Shown here: positions 7,750 to 16,423 of the stretch, in pieces
Layout of the letters: each line of letters opens with the position of its first letter
How positions within the stretch are numbered: position 1 is the first letter of the stretch
Assembly: GCA_045660325.1 (NCBI GenBank)
Contig: JAZRDO010000029.1
Coordinates: 1 to 35,836 of the forward strand
Length of the DNA stretch: 35,836 nt
Source of the DNA: SVTX01 sp045660325
GTDB taxonomy: Bacteria; Bacillota; Clostridia; Oscillospirales; CAG-272
Direction: 5' to 3'
Made by a program: the position numbers and the translations under genes
The notes under the pieces: model-generated
Databases searched by the model: none
Told to the model about the DNA's origin: nothing
What the model saw: only the letters and a program-made list of their open reading frames with translations

Positions 7750-8622
7750 TTAGCTTCTGCGTAAAATGTTCTCTCTTATCTGTCGGCCGCGCTTGAGCGC
7801 AAGCTTATATACATCTGTTCTGTAGTTTATATCACGACCGAGGTGGCTCGTTCTTATCTCCATTTCAATTGCGCCGCAATAACCGATCATTTGAAGCGCC
7901 GCAACAATGCCGCACCAATTAACCGTACAGCCCTTATCTCTCGGGATTCTGTGATCGTCAACCACACCGTCGTTATCGTGAACGTGGATAAGCTCAAGGG
8001 TATCCTCAAGAACGAGTATCTCCTCGCCCTGATTCAGTCCCGTTATATTCGCGTGTCCCGTATCCCAGCAGTTGCCGCAATCAAGGATCTTGGCAAGCAG
8101 ATGAATCTCATTGGCGGTCGATCCGTAAAGATGATCAAACTTCTCTCTGTGTCCCGACATATTTTCAATAAGCAGCTTCACTCCGCGCTCGGACGCATAC
8201 TGAACGAGAGGAGAAAGGAATTCTACGTTTTTCAATATCCATTCCTCAAGCGTTTTTTGTCTTGTGTGGTATGCTACGGGATGAATTACCGCATTCTTTA
8301 CACCCATAAACGCCGTAGCGTCAATTCCCGCCTTGAGCTCGGGAATATACTTTTGTGTAAATTCCTCGCTATCGGGATCGGGCATATAGAAGGAGAGATG
8401 AGTCGCATCAAGGGATATCTTCTTGTCCTTTGCGCGTCTTACAATATTGTAAATAACCGCTCTCTGGGCTCCGTCAAATCGGGAAATATTCTCAAGCGAC
8501 ATATCTATTCCTTCAAAGCCGATCGACGACAGTGTGTCTATCATATCGGATGAAGAAAAATATCCGCCTTCGGCATAGTAATCATGCATACGTGAGGGGG
8601 CAATAATTTTAAGTCTATCCAT
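7750..8622 (-). CDS. Xylose isomerase-like TIM-barrel protein (sugar phosphate isomerase/epimerase)
   Basis: 290 residues. It belongs to the AP endonuclease 2 / xylose isomerase-like superfamily. Likely metal ligands sit at the ends of barrel strands: IENMSG (Glu), DTGHAN (Asp and His), IHVHDND (His) and EMEIRTS (Glu). An N-terminal YYAEGGYF and the phrase HLSFYMPDPDS are not diagnostic to me. Members isomerise or epimerise sugars, inositols or related acids; the substrate cannot be set from sequence. Start ATG 8622 has AGGAG upstream. It is the first gene of an operon with cysS and gtrA; the pairing with cysS gives no functional hint. Confidence 0.8.
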   Translation of the reverse strand: MDRLKIIAPSRMHDYYAEGGYFSSSDMIDTLSSIGFEGIDMSLENISRFDGAQRAVIYNIVRRAKDKKISLDATHLSFYMPDPDSEEFTQKYIPELKAGIDATAFMGVKNAVIHPVAYHTRQKTLEEWILKNVEFLSPLVQYASERGVKLLIENMSGHREKFDHLYGSTANEIHLLAKILDCGNCWDTGHANITGLNQGEEILVLEDTLELIHVHDNDGVVDDHRIPRDKGCTVNWCGIVAALQMIGYCGAIEMEIRTSHLGRDINYRTDVYKLALKRGRQIRENILRRS

Positions 8623-8653
8623 TTGCGCTCTCCTTTCTTTTTATTTCAATTAT

Positions 8654-8682
8654 ATTATACATTACGTATATCAAAAAATCAA
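8654..8682 (-). promoter_or_regulatory. Promoter of isomerase-cysS-gtrA operon
   Basis: Minus strand TTGATT (8677-8682), 17-nt spacer, TATAAT (8654-8659), about 32 bases before the start codon. The -35 element overlaps the stop codon of the upstream HAD gene. Confidence 0.75.
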
Positions 8683-9515
8683 CTGTTTTTACAAATTATT
8701 CTTTCGTACAGGTCTGCAATAACACCGTTATGGCAGTCGCAAAGACAAATATCCGAAATTGCCTTTACAGACTCAAGCGAGTTTGCAGGACAAACCGATA
8801 TATCCGCCGCGCGAAGCATTTCTATATCGTTTTCATAGTCTCCAACGGCGTATATTTTTATATTTTCACCGTAATACCGTCTTAAAAACTCAATGCCGAC
8901 CGCCTTTGAGCAGCCACGCGCATTCATTTCAAGAAATCTCGGGGACGAGGTAACAAACTCAAATTTGTGTGAAAATATGGGCTCGATATGATTTCGCAAT
9001 TTTAGTAGCTCATCCGCCTCGCCGCGAAAAACTATCTTATATACAGTCTCGCTTTCCCACTCGGATACGGGAAGCGTTTTGGACACTCCGCATCCTGCAG
9101 AAAGGAATCCTTCAAAATCCTTTACGACAAGACCGCAAGCCTTATCAGTCAAAAATCCGTAATCCGTACTGCAACGCATACCGATATCGCGATAATGCTC
9201 TCTTACGTAGCGCGCGACCTCCATAGCGTCGCGGGATTCAATTTTAAAATCCCTGATACTCAGCCCTGCCGAAAAATCGTATATACACGCACCGTTGACT
9301 GTGATCGCGGGCGCATTCGCCACGTCGGACACTTTGCCCACCGCCTTGGTTATATTGTGATGAGTTCTACCCGTCGCAAAGGTAAATTTACCTCCGCGCG
9401 CCTTAAAGTCCTCAATGGCGTCAAGGTTTCTCTGCACCACGCGTCCGCGCTCACCGAGAAACGTTCCGTCCATATCCGATACTATCAGTATATTTTCAAA
9501 TGCTCTATCTTTCAT
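8679..9515 (-). CDS. Cof-type HAD-superfamily phosphatase
   Basis: 278 residues. HAD motif I is SDMDGT (Asp14 nucleophile, Asp16 acid/base), motif II is the ATGRT-type strand (FATGRTHHN), and motif IV is GDYENDIEML near the C-terminus. The large inserted C2 cap between motifs is typical of Cof/YbiV-type enzymes, which hydrolyse sugar phosphates, pyridoxal phosphate or flavin-related phosphates with broad specificity. The ATG overlaps the rluD stop by four bases (ATGA), so translation is coupled. No terminator is apparent after it; the next operon's promoter begins at its stop codon. Confidence 0.87.
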   Translation of the reverse strand: MKDRAFENILIVSDMDGTFLGERGRVVQRNLDAIEDFKARGGKFTFATGRTHHNITKAVGKVSDVANAPAITVNGACIYDFSAGLSIRDFKIESRDAMEVARYVREHYRDIGMRCSTDYGFLTDKACGLVVKDFEGFLSAGCGVSKTLPVSEWESETVYKIVFRGEADELLKLRNHIEPIFSHKFEFVTSSPRFLEMNARGCSKAVGIEFLRRYYGENIKIYAVGDYENDIEMLRAADISVCPANSLESVKAISDICLCDCHNGVIADLYERIICKNS

Positions 9516-10507
9516 TGTACCGATCTTCTGCGAAGCTTCTCTATTAAAGTCTTCATATTTTCAGGCAGCTCCGCATTGAACGTCATACTCTCCCCCGTTC
9601 TCGGATGAGTCAGAGTAAGAGATCTCGCGTGCAGGCACTGACCGTTTATCATAGATTTATTCTGGGCATAAATCTTGTTGTTCACTCCACCGTACACCTC
9701 GTCGCCAAGAAGCGGATGTCCGCCCGATGCGAGATGAACTCTTATCTGATGAGTTCTTCCCGTCTCAAGCTTACACTCAACCAGCGTAAGATTTCCAAGA
9801 GGCGTGTGAAAGCGTTCAAGAGTCGTATAATGAGTTATCGCATCGCGGCTCTTTATCGCGGGATTTAAGATCACCGCCATTTTCTTTCGGTCAACGGGAT
9901 GACGTCCTATGGGCTTGTCAATAGTGCCGCTCTCCTCTTTTATGTTGCCGAGCGCGATCGCCGTGTATATTCTCGATACGTTATGCACCTTGATCTGTGC
10001 GGCAAGCGCATTGTGAGCAAAATCATTCTTCGCCACCACAAGCAAGCCCGATGTATCCTTATCTATTCTGTGCACTATTCCGGGACGCGCGATACCGCCG
10101 ATACCCGACAAGCTTCCGCGACAATGATACAAAAGCGCGTTGACAAGCGTTCCGCTATATATACCGGGCGCGGGATGAACTATCATTCCCTCTTTTTTAT
10201 TTACGACGATAATATCGTCATCCTCGTAAACGATATCGAGAGGAATATCCTCGGGCTCGGCTCTGTCAAGCGCGGGCTCGGGAACTGACATTTCAACCAC
10301 GTCATCTACGCGAAGCTTCAGCTTTTTATCCGCCACCTTACCGTTGACAAGCACGTTTCCTTCATCAATTATCTTAGCGGCAAGCGTACGCGACATATCG
10401 CTGACAAGAGAGATGAACTTATCAAGTCTCTCGCCCGAAAGCTCCTCGGTTACGACGTAAGCCTCCTTGTCGGATGCATCCTTTACAATTTCATTATTCA
10501 TTTTCAT
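9512..10507 (-). CDS. rluD: RluD-type 23S rRNA pseudouridine synthase
   Basis: 331 residues from ATG 10507. N-terminal S4 RNA-binding domain (about 24-75, ERLDKFISLV...GNVLVNGKV), then the RluA-family catalytic domain with HRIDKDTSG (146-154; Asp149 is the catalytic aspartate). It probably modifies uridines of helix 69 in 23S rRNA, as RluD does; RluA/RluC-type specificity cannot be excluded. The longest frame begins at ATG 10543 without a good SD. ATG 10507 (and 10501) has GAGGAAGG upstream inside lspA, so I choose 10507. The reading frame overlaps the lspA end by 14 bases. lspA-rluD adjacency is common in Firmicutes. Confidence 0.9.
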   Translation of the reverse strand: MKMNNEIVKDASDKEAYVVTEELSGERLDKFISLVSDMSRTLAAKIIDEGNVLVNGKVADKKLKLRVDDVVEMSVPEPALDRAEPEDIPLDIVYEDDDIIVVNKKEGMIVHPAPGIYSGTLVNALLYHCRGSLSGIGGIARPGIVHRIDKDTSGLLVVAKNDFAHNALAAQIKVHNVSRIYTAIALGNIKEESGTIDKPIGRHPVDRKKMAVILNPAIKSRDAITHYTTLERFHTPLGNLTLVECKLETGRTHQIRVHLASGGHPLLGDEVYGGVNNKIYAQNKSMINGQCLHARSLTLTHPRTGESMTFNAELPENMKTLIEKLRRRSVQ

Positions 10508-11072
10508 TATTTTCCGAGCCTTCCTCGGATCCAGCCTCAACATCCGCTACCGTCTCGGAGCTTTCAGCCTCGGCAAGCTTCTTCGCCTTCTCCTTCTTAA
10601 GCTCCTTGACCGTGTCAATTATCATCCACGCGATAAGAAGGAATGAGCCTACGACAACGCAAGCATCCGCCACGTTAAAGGGGAAATGCCAGATCTTCGG
10701 GAATGCCGTGAAATTGATAAAGTCAACCACGTACTTCAAGAAGATTCGGTCGATCATATTACCGATACCGCCGCCTGCAACAAGCGAAAGCGCCAAGCAG
10801 AAAAGCGGGGATTTCGGCTTCTTGATAAACATATAAACAAGCACGCCGATGATCGCAACTGTGGAGAAGGTCATAAATATGATTCTTCCGCCCTCGCCCT
10901 GCATAGAGCCGAACGCCGCGCCCTCGTTTCTTACGTAAATAAACTCAAGCACGTTCGGAATTACGGGAACTACTCCCCTATCTAATTCTATGTTCTGTAC
11001 GACAAGATACTTTGTTACCTGGTCGATTACTACGCAAAGCGCGATCACAACGCTCCAAATTACATAAAACAT
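10494..11072 (-). CDS. lspA: Lipoprotein signal peptidase (signal peptidase II)
   Basis: Removes signal peptides from diacylglyceryl-modified prolipoproteins in the membrane. 192 residues, about 30 more than usual. Four membrane helices; catalytic aspartates are Asp108 in GGIGNMIDRI and Asp136 in FNVADAC, with DQVTK near the N-terminus. ATG 11072 has AGAGGA 6 bases upstream; the longer frame begins with TTG and lacks support. The extra C-terminus (about 157-192) is first basic (KELKKEKAKK), then acidic and rich in Glu/Ser, predicted disordered and cytoplasmic, and its coding sequence holds the rluD SD. The VWA lipoprotein in this window is an example of its substrates. Confidence 0.95.
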   Translation of the reverse strand: MFYVIWSVVIALCVVIDQVTKYLVVQNIELDRGVVPVIPNVLEFIYVRNEGAAFGSMQGEGGRIIFMTFSTVAIIGVLVYMFIKKPKSPLFCLALSLVAGGGIGNMIDRIFLKYVVDFINFTAFPKIWHFPFNVADACVVVGSFLLIAWMIIDTVKELKKEKAKKLAEAESSETVADVEAGSEEGSENNENE

Positions 11073-11088
11073 ATAAAATCCTCTAACC

Positions 11089-11122
11089 TTCAAAAGCTCG
11101 GGGTATACTCCGAGCTTTTGAA
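11089..11122. terminator. Hairpin between ileS and lspA
   Basis: Near-perfect 13-bp stem: TTCAAAAGCTCGG (11089-11101) with CCGAGCTTTTGAA (11110-11122). A T-rich run follows on the plus strand, but on the minus strand, where the genes lie, only the stem's own T's are present. It may be a weak terminator or an mRNA processing/stability hairpin separating ileS from lspA. Confidence 0.5.
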
Positions 11123-11130
11123 AATATTTT

Positions 11131-13938
11131 TTAAATCAAGATCTTCTTGCAACGATCGCAAAGGAATCCACCCTCGTCGTCGTGCTCGCCGTCAAGCGAG
11201 TAAGACCAGCAACGGTCGCACTTGCATCCGTCAGCGGGTGCAACTACAACGCCGATACCCGACTGTGTTTCGGTAAACGCGCCCTCGGGAGATGCGCCCT
11301 TTACAACAGTTGCCGCGGATGTGATATAAATGCCTGCAAGCTCACCTGCGTTTGCGCTCATAAGCTCGTAGATAGCCTCGTCCTCGGTGTAAACCGTAAC
11401 CTTAGCGTCAAGGGACTTACCGATCATCTTATCAGCACGCGCGATCTCAAGCGCCTTCATTACGTCGTCGCGAAGGTCGAGAAGCTTTTCCCACTTTTCG
11501 CAAAGATCCGCAGTCTGTGCTGCAAATTCCTTATTGTACTTGGGCATATCGTTGAGGAAAATACTATCCTTCTTGTCTGCTTTAGCGTGAGGCATAGACT
11601 GCCAGATCTCCTCTGCTGTGAAGGAGATCACAGGAGCGAGAAGTCGAGCAAGCACCTGAAGCACTCCGTAAAGTGCGCTCTGGCCACTTCTTCTTGCGTG
11701 AGAGTCGCTCTTTTCAACGTAGAGACGGTCCTTTGTGATATCAATATAAAGCTTGGAAAGCTGAATTGTGCAGAACTTGTTGATTGCGTGGTAAACGATA
11801 TGGAACTCGTAATTGTCATAAGCCTCTGTGCAGAGCTTTACGAGCTTGTTTGTTTCAGCTACGATCCACGCGTCGATCTCAAGCATATCGTCAAATGCAA
11901 CGATATCCGTATCAGGATTGAAATCGCCGAGGTTAGCCATCATAATTCTGGCTGTGTTACGGATCTTTCTGTAGGATTCGGAAAGCTGCTTGAAGATGTT
12001 TTCAGAGCATCTTACGTCCGCGTGATAATCCGAGGAAGCCGCCCAGAGACGAACGAGCTCTGCGCCGTACTTCTTAACGATATCGTCGGGGGAAATAGAG
12101 TTACCGAGGGACTTATGCATTGCCTTACCCTCGCCGTCAACTACCCAACCGTGTGTCAAAACAGCCTTAAAGGGTGCGCCAACCTTACCTGTTGAGCCAA
12201 CCGCTGTAAGGAGGGATGCCTGGAACCAACCTCTGTACTGGTCGCCACCCTCAAGATAGATCTCGGAGGGCCATGTTTCAGTTTCTCTGTCGCGGAGCAC
12301 TGCAAAGTGGGACGTACCGGAGTCAAACCAACCGTCGAGTGTGTTTGTTTCCTTTGTAAGGCCGTGAGCCTTACCGCAGTGAGGACATACGAAGCCCTCG
12401 CCGAGGATCTCGCCGGCTTCTAGGTCGAACCACGCGTTAGAGCCGCGCTCACCGAAAATTGTAGCAACCTTTTCTATTGTTTCATCATTACATACGGGAG
12501 CCTTACACTCGTCGCAGTAGAATACGGGGATAGGAAGACCCCAATGACGCTGACGGGAAATACACCAGTCCGCTCTCTCACGGATCATCTGCTCCATTCT
12601 GTCCTGACCCCAAGCGGGAAGCCAGAGAACGTCCTTGCAGGATTCGATCGCAGCATCCTTAAATGCTTCAACCGAGCAGAACCACTGAGGAGTAGCGCGG
12701 AAGATGATAGGAGACTTACATCTCCAGCAGTGAGGATACTCGTGCTCGATCTCGTTGGATGCGAGGAGAGCGCCGCTTTCCTTCATATCCTCAAGTATCG
12801 CATCATTGGATACCGCATAGTAGAGACCTGCAAACTTGCCTGCCTCCTCGGTCTGATAACCGCGGTCGTCAACGGGAACGATAATGTCGATATTATATCT
12901 GCGGCAGGTCTGGTAGTCGTCTGCACCAAAGCCAGGAGCTGTATGAACACAGCCTGTACCGCTATCCATTGTTACGTAGTCAGCGTTTACAACAAGGCTC
13001 TTGCGATCAAGGAAGGGATGCTGAGCGCTCATATACTCAAATTCCTTACCTGCAAACGTTGCAAGAACTGTGTATTCTTCAATACCCGCCGCCTTAAGAG
13101 TTGCCTCTGTAAGTGCCTTTGCGAGAATATAAGTTTCACCGGAGGGAACCTTAACGAGATCGTACTCTTCAACGGGGTTGAGAGCGATAGCAAGGTTACC
13201 GGGAAGTGTCCATGTAGTAGTTGTCCAAATTACAAAGTAGGTATTATCAAGGTCGCATACGGAAGCGAGCTTGCCGAGATCGTCGGACACCTTGAACTTT
13301 ACGTAGATAGACGTACACTTATCGGTCTGATACTCGATTTCAGCCTCAGCCAATGCAGTTTCGTCCTTAGGGCACCAATAAACGGGCTTAAGACCCTTAT
13401 ATATGTATCCGCGCTTGAACATCTCGCCGAATACTCTTACCTCTGTCGCCTCGAAGGAGGGCGCCATTGTCATATAGGGATTTTCCCAATCCGCTACAAG
13501 ACCGAGTCTCTGGAACTGGTCGCTCTGCTTGTCAATAAAGCCCTGTGCGAACTTTTCGCACTCGGAGCGGAACTCGGAGATAGACATCTTCTTTCTGTCG
13601 AGCTTGTTCTTCTTGATAATTGCGGACTCGATGGGCATGCCGTGGTTGTCCCAGCCGGGAACGTAAGAAATTCTGTAGCCCTGCATTGCCTTATACTTGT
13701 TGATAAAGTCCTTCAAGATCTTGTTGAGCGCGTGACCCATATGAATGTTTCCGTTAGAGAAAGGAGGGCCGTCGTGGAAAGAGAACTTCTCATTCTCAGC
13801 GCGTTCATCCTGCATTCTGGAATAGAGGTTCATTTCCTTCCAGTAGCGAATCGTTTCAGGCTCTCTCTGAGGCAAATTTGCCTTCATCGAGAACGATGTT
13901 TTGGGTAAATTAAGTGTACTTGTGTAGTCCTTTGACAT
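11131..13938 (-). CDS. ileS: Isoleucine-tRNA ligase
   Basis: Charges tRNA-Ile and edits misactivated valine. 935 residues, the bacterial type 1 form. HMGH (66-69) is the first class I motif. The second, usually KMSKS, is KAMHKS (605-610), retaining the final Lys-Ser. A large CP1 editing insertion (TWTLPGNLAIALNP and GTGCVHTAPGFGADDY) is present, and the C-terminus ends with a zinc finger of paired CxxC (CKCDRCW...CDRCKK). Start ATG 13938 has AAGGAG upstream. It stands directly after ylmH, where divIVA sits in most Firmicutes. Only 51 bases separate it from ylmH, so there is no room for a T-box leader. Confidence 0.97.
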   Translation of the reverse strand: MSKDYTSTLNLPKTSFSMKANLPQREPETIRYWKEMNLYSRMQDERAENEKFSFHDGPPFSNGNIHMGHALNKILKDFINKYKAMQGYRISYVPGWDNHGMPIESAIIKKNKLDRKKMSISEFRSECEKFAQGFIDKQSDQFQRLGLVADWENPYMTMAPSFEATEVRVFGEMFKRGYIYKGLKPVYWCPKDETALAEAEIEYQTDKCTSIYVKFKVSDDLGKLASVCDLDNTYFVIWTTTTWTLPGNLAIALNPVEEYDLVKVPSGETYILAKALTEATLKAAGIEEYTVLATFAGKEFEYMSAQHPFLDRKSLVVNADYVTMDSGTGCVHTAPGFGADDYQTCRRYNIDIIVPVDDRGYQTEEAGKFAGLYYAVSNDAILEDMKESGALLASNEIEHEYPHCWRCKSPIIFRATPQWFCSVEAFKDAAIESCKDVLWLPAWGQDRMEQMIRERADWCISRQRHWGLPIPVFYCDECKAPVCNDETIEKVATIFGERGSNAWFDLEAGEILGEGFVCPHCGKAHGLTKETNTLDGWFDSGTSHFAVLRDRETETWPSEIYLEGGDQYRGWFQASLLTAVGSTGKVGAPFKAVLTHGWVVDGEGKAMHKSLGNSISPDDIVKKYGAELVRLWAASSDYHADVRCSENIFKQLSESYRKIRNTARIMMANLGDFNPDTDIVAFDDMLEIDAWIVAETNKLVKLCTEAYDNYEFHIVYHAINKFCTIQLSKLYIDITKDRLYVEKSDSHARRSGQSALYGVLQVLARLLAPVISFTAEEIWQSMPHAKADKKDSIFLNDMPKYNKEFAAQTADLCEKWEKLLDLRDDVMKALEIARADKMIGKSLDAKVTVYTEDEAIYELMSANAGELAGIYITSAATVVKGASPEGAFTETQSGIGVVVAPADGCKCDRCWSYSLDGEHDDEGGFLCDRCKKILI

Positions 13939-13976
13939 ATTTTTAAAGCTCCTTAAATAGAGAAAAATTATACTTT

Positions 13977-14006
13977 ATATTATCGGCAATCAGACGTATT
14001 TGTCAA
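13977..14006 (-). promoter_or_regulatory. Candidate ileS promoter
   Basis: Minus strand TTGACA (14001-14006) and TAATAT (13977-13982), 18 bases apart, overlapping the end of ylmH. A separate TATAAT at 13967-13972 lacks a matching -35. Confidence 0.5.
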
Positions 14007-14796
14007 AGATCAGCCGTAATCGTCCTTTTTTTGTTTTTTCGTCAAGCTCACGGACAATAAATTTTCCGTATCCCCTGACAGTTATGATATCCCCCGCCCT
14101 CACGGTCGCGTCGCATCTTGTCTCCTCAAAATAGTTAAGAAGACAAAGACCTCCGCCGATACACGACTGCGCCTTCTCTCTCGAAGCGTTTGTAAGAGAA
14201 GCCACGACACAGTCAAATCGCGCGGATGCCACGGTGTCGGTAAGACGTAAAAGCTTGCGCTCAAGCTTAAAATCCCCATCAAGACTCTCCAGCTGAAGCT
14301 TGACCTTATCGTTGCCGATAAAGGTGAGACTGTCAAGCATAAGTCTTGCTATCGCATCCGACACAAAGGCGTACGCCGTAAAATTATCAAGAGTTATGAT
14401 ATCTCCGAGCGCATCCCTCTCAACACCGAGGCTAAGTATCGCACCGAGATAATCCCTGTGAGAAAGCGTTTTATATCCGCTTCCCTTAATCCTTATTACA
14501 CGGACGAGCTCGTCCGCATCATCGGGAAAATATTCGCGTAGCAAGGAATGGGCATCCTTGTCGATTCCGTCAAGATATGACGGTAAAACAACAAGACGTG
14601 CGCGCTCCGCGTCCCCGTATCCACCGAGAAAGCAGGCCCTATTCATCAATCCCTTGCCGATAAGTATTTCCTTTGCACAAAAGACCTCGGCAGGAGAGAG
14701 GAATTTTGTATAAGAGAGCATTCCCTTCTCGGCTTGCTCGATACAGTCCTCTATCCTCGCCAAAAGCTCTTTATATTCCTGCCCGAATTTTACCAT
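13990..14796 (-). CDS. ylmH: YlmH-type S4-domain RNA-binding protein
   Basis: 268 residues. The central phrase SHRDYLGAILSLGVERDALGDI is the YlmH hallmark, followed by an S4 RNA-binding domain (about 193-245, containing LTNASREKAQSCI) and a basic C-terminus (ELDEKTKKGRLRL). In Firmicutes YlmH binds the large ribosomal subunit and is implicated in rescue of stalled ribosomes, besides its older link to division genes. ATG 14796 lies two bases after the yggT stop codon, so translation is probably coupled. Confidence 0.9.
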   Translation of the reverse strand: MVKFGQEYKELLARIEDCIEQAEKGMLSYTKFLSPAEVFCAKEILIGKGLMNRACFLGGYGDAERARLVVLPSYLDGIDKDAHSLLREYFPDDADELVRVIRIKGSGYKTLSHRDYLGAILSLGVERDALGDIITLDNFTAYAFVSDAIARLMLDSLTFIGNDKVKLQLESLDGDFKLERKLLRLTDTVASARFDCVVASLTNASREKAQSCIGGGLCLLNYFEETRCDATVRAGDIITVRGYGKFIVRELDEKTKKGRLRLIFDKYV

Positions 14797-14798
14797 AA

Positions 14799-15080
14799 TC
14801 AGAGCAGAGTCGTCTCAATAACGGTTTCGAGAATGAAAAGGATAAGAAACGTCGCGGAAAACGACAGATCTATCGGCATATTCTGAAACCAATTCATTTT
14901 AACGAACAGCTTTCGTACGGGCTGAACCACAGGCTCGGTAACCACGAACAAAAACTTAATAAGTGGGTTATTCATATTCACGTCAAACCAGCTGAGTATC
15001 GCGCGGATAAACATACACGCCGAGATAAGCTTAACCAAATATAACGCGAAATAAACTATTATTTGTATAGGCTCAGGCAA
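14799..15080 (-). CDS. ylmG: YggT-family membrane protein (YlmG)
   Basis: 93 residues with two hydrophobic segments (about 8-28 and 66-90) around FIRAILSWFDVNMNNPLIKFLFVVTEPVVQPVRK, i.e. the YggT core 'AILSWF...NP...TEP...P.R'. Function uncertain; the family is linked to division-site and membrane organisation. The start is probably TTG (15080): GGAGGT lies at the right distance and no ATG exists before residue 18. It sits between sepF and ylmH as in B. subtilis. Confidence 0.88.
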   Translation of the reverse strand: MPEPIQIIVYFALYLVKLISACMFIRAILSWFDVNMNNPLIKFLFVVTEPVVQPVRKLFVKMNWFQNMPIDLSFSATFLILFILETVIETTLL

Positions 15081-15098
15081 AATAAACCTCCAAAAAGA

Positions 15099-15653
15099 TT
15101 ACTCCTCGGATTCCGCGCCGTCTTCCTCGTCAGTGTAATAATCCTCGGGCTCGTCTTCAATTTCATCAATAACAATATCGGTATCAACGTCTGCGGGGAA
15201 AAGCGCAACAACGCTTCTGTCAATTCTTACAAGCTCGCCGTCAAGAGCCTGAACTGCACCCATAACGTAGTCAAGCATACGGAGGAAGTCCTCACGGGGA
15301 AGATCAACCGTGTCGATAACGCAAACTCTGCCAAGCTTGAAGGAATCAACGATCTCGGCGCTGTCGCGGTATGTATCGGGAGCGAAAACCACCTTGTACA
15401 AGGGCTCCTCGATCTCTTCTACCTCTTCGGTCTCCTCCTCGTCATCCACTACCTTAACGTCAGTGTCTACGCCGTACGCGGAATTATAGCTGTCCTCAAA
15501 AGCGGGGCTGCTCTCAGTAACGGTAGCTACGGTGTCATCAGTCGTCTTCGTTGCGGGACGCTCATCGTAATAAATGTTGTCGTATTCGGTGTCAAAATCC
15601 TCAGCGGGCTCATCCTGCTTACCGAACAACCAAAACTTACCAATCTTGCTCAT
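15099..15653 (-). CDS. sepF: Cell division protein SepF
   Basis: Cytoplasmic protein that anchors FtsZ filaments to the membrane. 184 residues: N-terminal amphipathic membrane-binding segment (MSKIGKFWLFG), an acidic variable linker (about 13-84), the conserved SepF domain (about 86-154, with SAEIVDSFKLGRVCVID and DYVMGAVQALDG), and an unusual acidic, Glu/Asp-rich C-terminal tail of about 30 residues (EIEDEPEDYYTDEEDGAESEE region). An SD (CGGGAGGT) precedes ATG 15653. A small GACC-GAAA-GGTC hairpin (15666-15677) sits directly before that SD. Confidence 0.93.
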   Translation of the reverse strand: MSKIGKFWLFGKQDEPAEDFDTEYDNIYYDERPATKTTDDTVATVTESSPAFEDSYNSAYGVDTDVKVVDDEEETEEVEEIEEPLYKVVFAPDTYRDSAEIVDSFKLGRVCVIDTVDLPREDFLRMLDYVMGAVQALDGELVRIDRSVVALFPADVDTDIVIDEIEDEPEDYYTDEEDGAESEE

Positions 15654-15706
15654 TTAAAACCTCCCGACCTTTCGGTCTTTTATTTGTACTTATTTTTTAA
15701 ACTAAA

Positions 15707-16405
15707 TCAATTCTTGCGGAAAAGTCCGCCACCCACTCTTACACAGGTGGATCCGCACTCAACCGCGATCTCAAAGCTGTCCGACATACCCATTGAATAT
15801 ATCGGCTCGCCTGTATTTTGAAGCGTCTCGCTCCATATTCTCTTACCAAGCTCTCGCGTCTCGGTAAAATATTTTATATACTCCTCACGCGTGCTTCCCT
15901 TTGGCGCCATCGTCATAAAGCCGCGAAGCCTTATATTCGAAAGCTTTACAAGCTCAAGGCACAACGCCTCGGCATCGTGCGGAAATACACCGCTCTTGCT
16001 TTCCTCCATTGCGGAGTTGATCTCAAGAAGAATGTCCATAACAATACCGCGCCTTGCCGCCTGCTTATTTATCTCACAGGCAAGCCTTAAGGAGTCTACG
16101 GAATGGATAAGAGACACCTTATCGATTATATACTTGACCTTGTTCGTTTGAAGCGTACCGATGAAATGTATATTCAAGCCGCGGCGGTCAAGCGCATCGT
16201 ATCTTTCAAGGAGCTGCTGAACTCGGTTTTCACCGACGTCAGAAATTCCAAGAGTATTGTGTATATAATTTATCTCGTCGGCATCGGCACTTTTTATCGC
16301 CGCCAAAAGCAGAATTTCATCGGGGTCTCTTCCCGACTCCAACGCGCTCTTACGGATCCGTTCCTTTACCTCTGAAACATTTTTATCAAGATAAGAAAAG
16401 TCCAT
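15707..16405 (-). CDS. YggS/PLPBP-family pyridoxal phosphate-binding protein
   Basis: 232 residues, a single-domain TIM barrel like the N-terminal domain of alanine racemase. The PLP lysine is Lys38 in LLLAAIKSADADEI. Other family phrases: GENRVQQLLERYDAL, IHFIGTLQTNKVKYI, HSVDSLRLACEIN, and the C-terminal MGMSDSFEIAVECGSTCVRVGGGLF. It keeps PLP and amino-acid pools balanced and has no known catalytic reaction. It corresponds to ylmE of B. subtilis and sits 5' of sepF as usual. Confidence 0.93.
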   Translation of the reverse strand: MDFSYLDKNVSEVKERIRKSALESGRDPDEILLLAAIKSADADEINYIHNTLGISDVGENRVQQLLERYDALDRRGLNIHFIGTLQTNKVKYIIDKVSLIHSVDSLRLACEINKQAARRGIVMDILLEINSAMEESKSGVFPHDAEALCLELVKLSNIRLRGFMTMAPKGSTREEYIKYFTETRELGKRIWSETLQNTGEPIYSMGMSDSFEIAVECGSTCVRVGGGLFRKN

Positions 16406-16423
16406 TTTCGTACCCTTCGTGTT

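Noticed and set aside
12544..13908. 454-residue plus-strand frame opposite ileS
   Set aside because: It is a codon-bias shadow of ileS, which has all synthetase motifs in the opposite frame.
13939..13989. T-box leader for ileS
   Set aside because: Only 51 bases are available and no specifier hairpin or T-box sequence is present; the same holds for the cysS and metG leaders.
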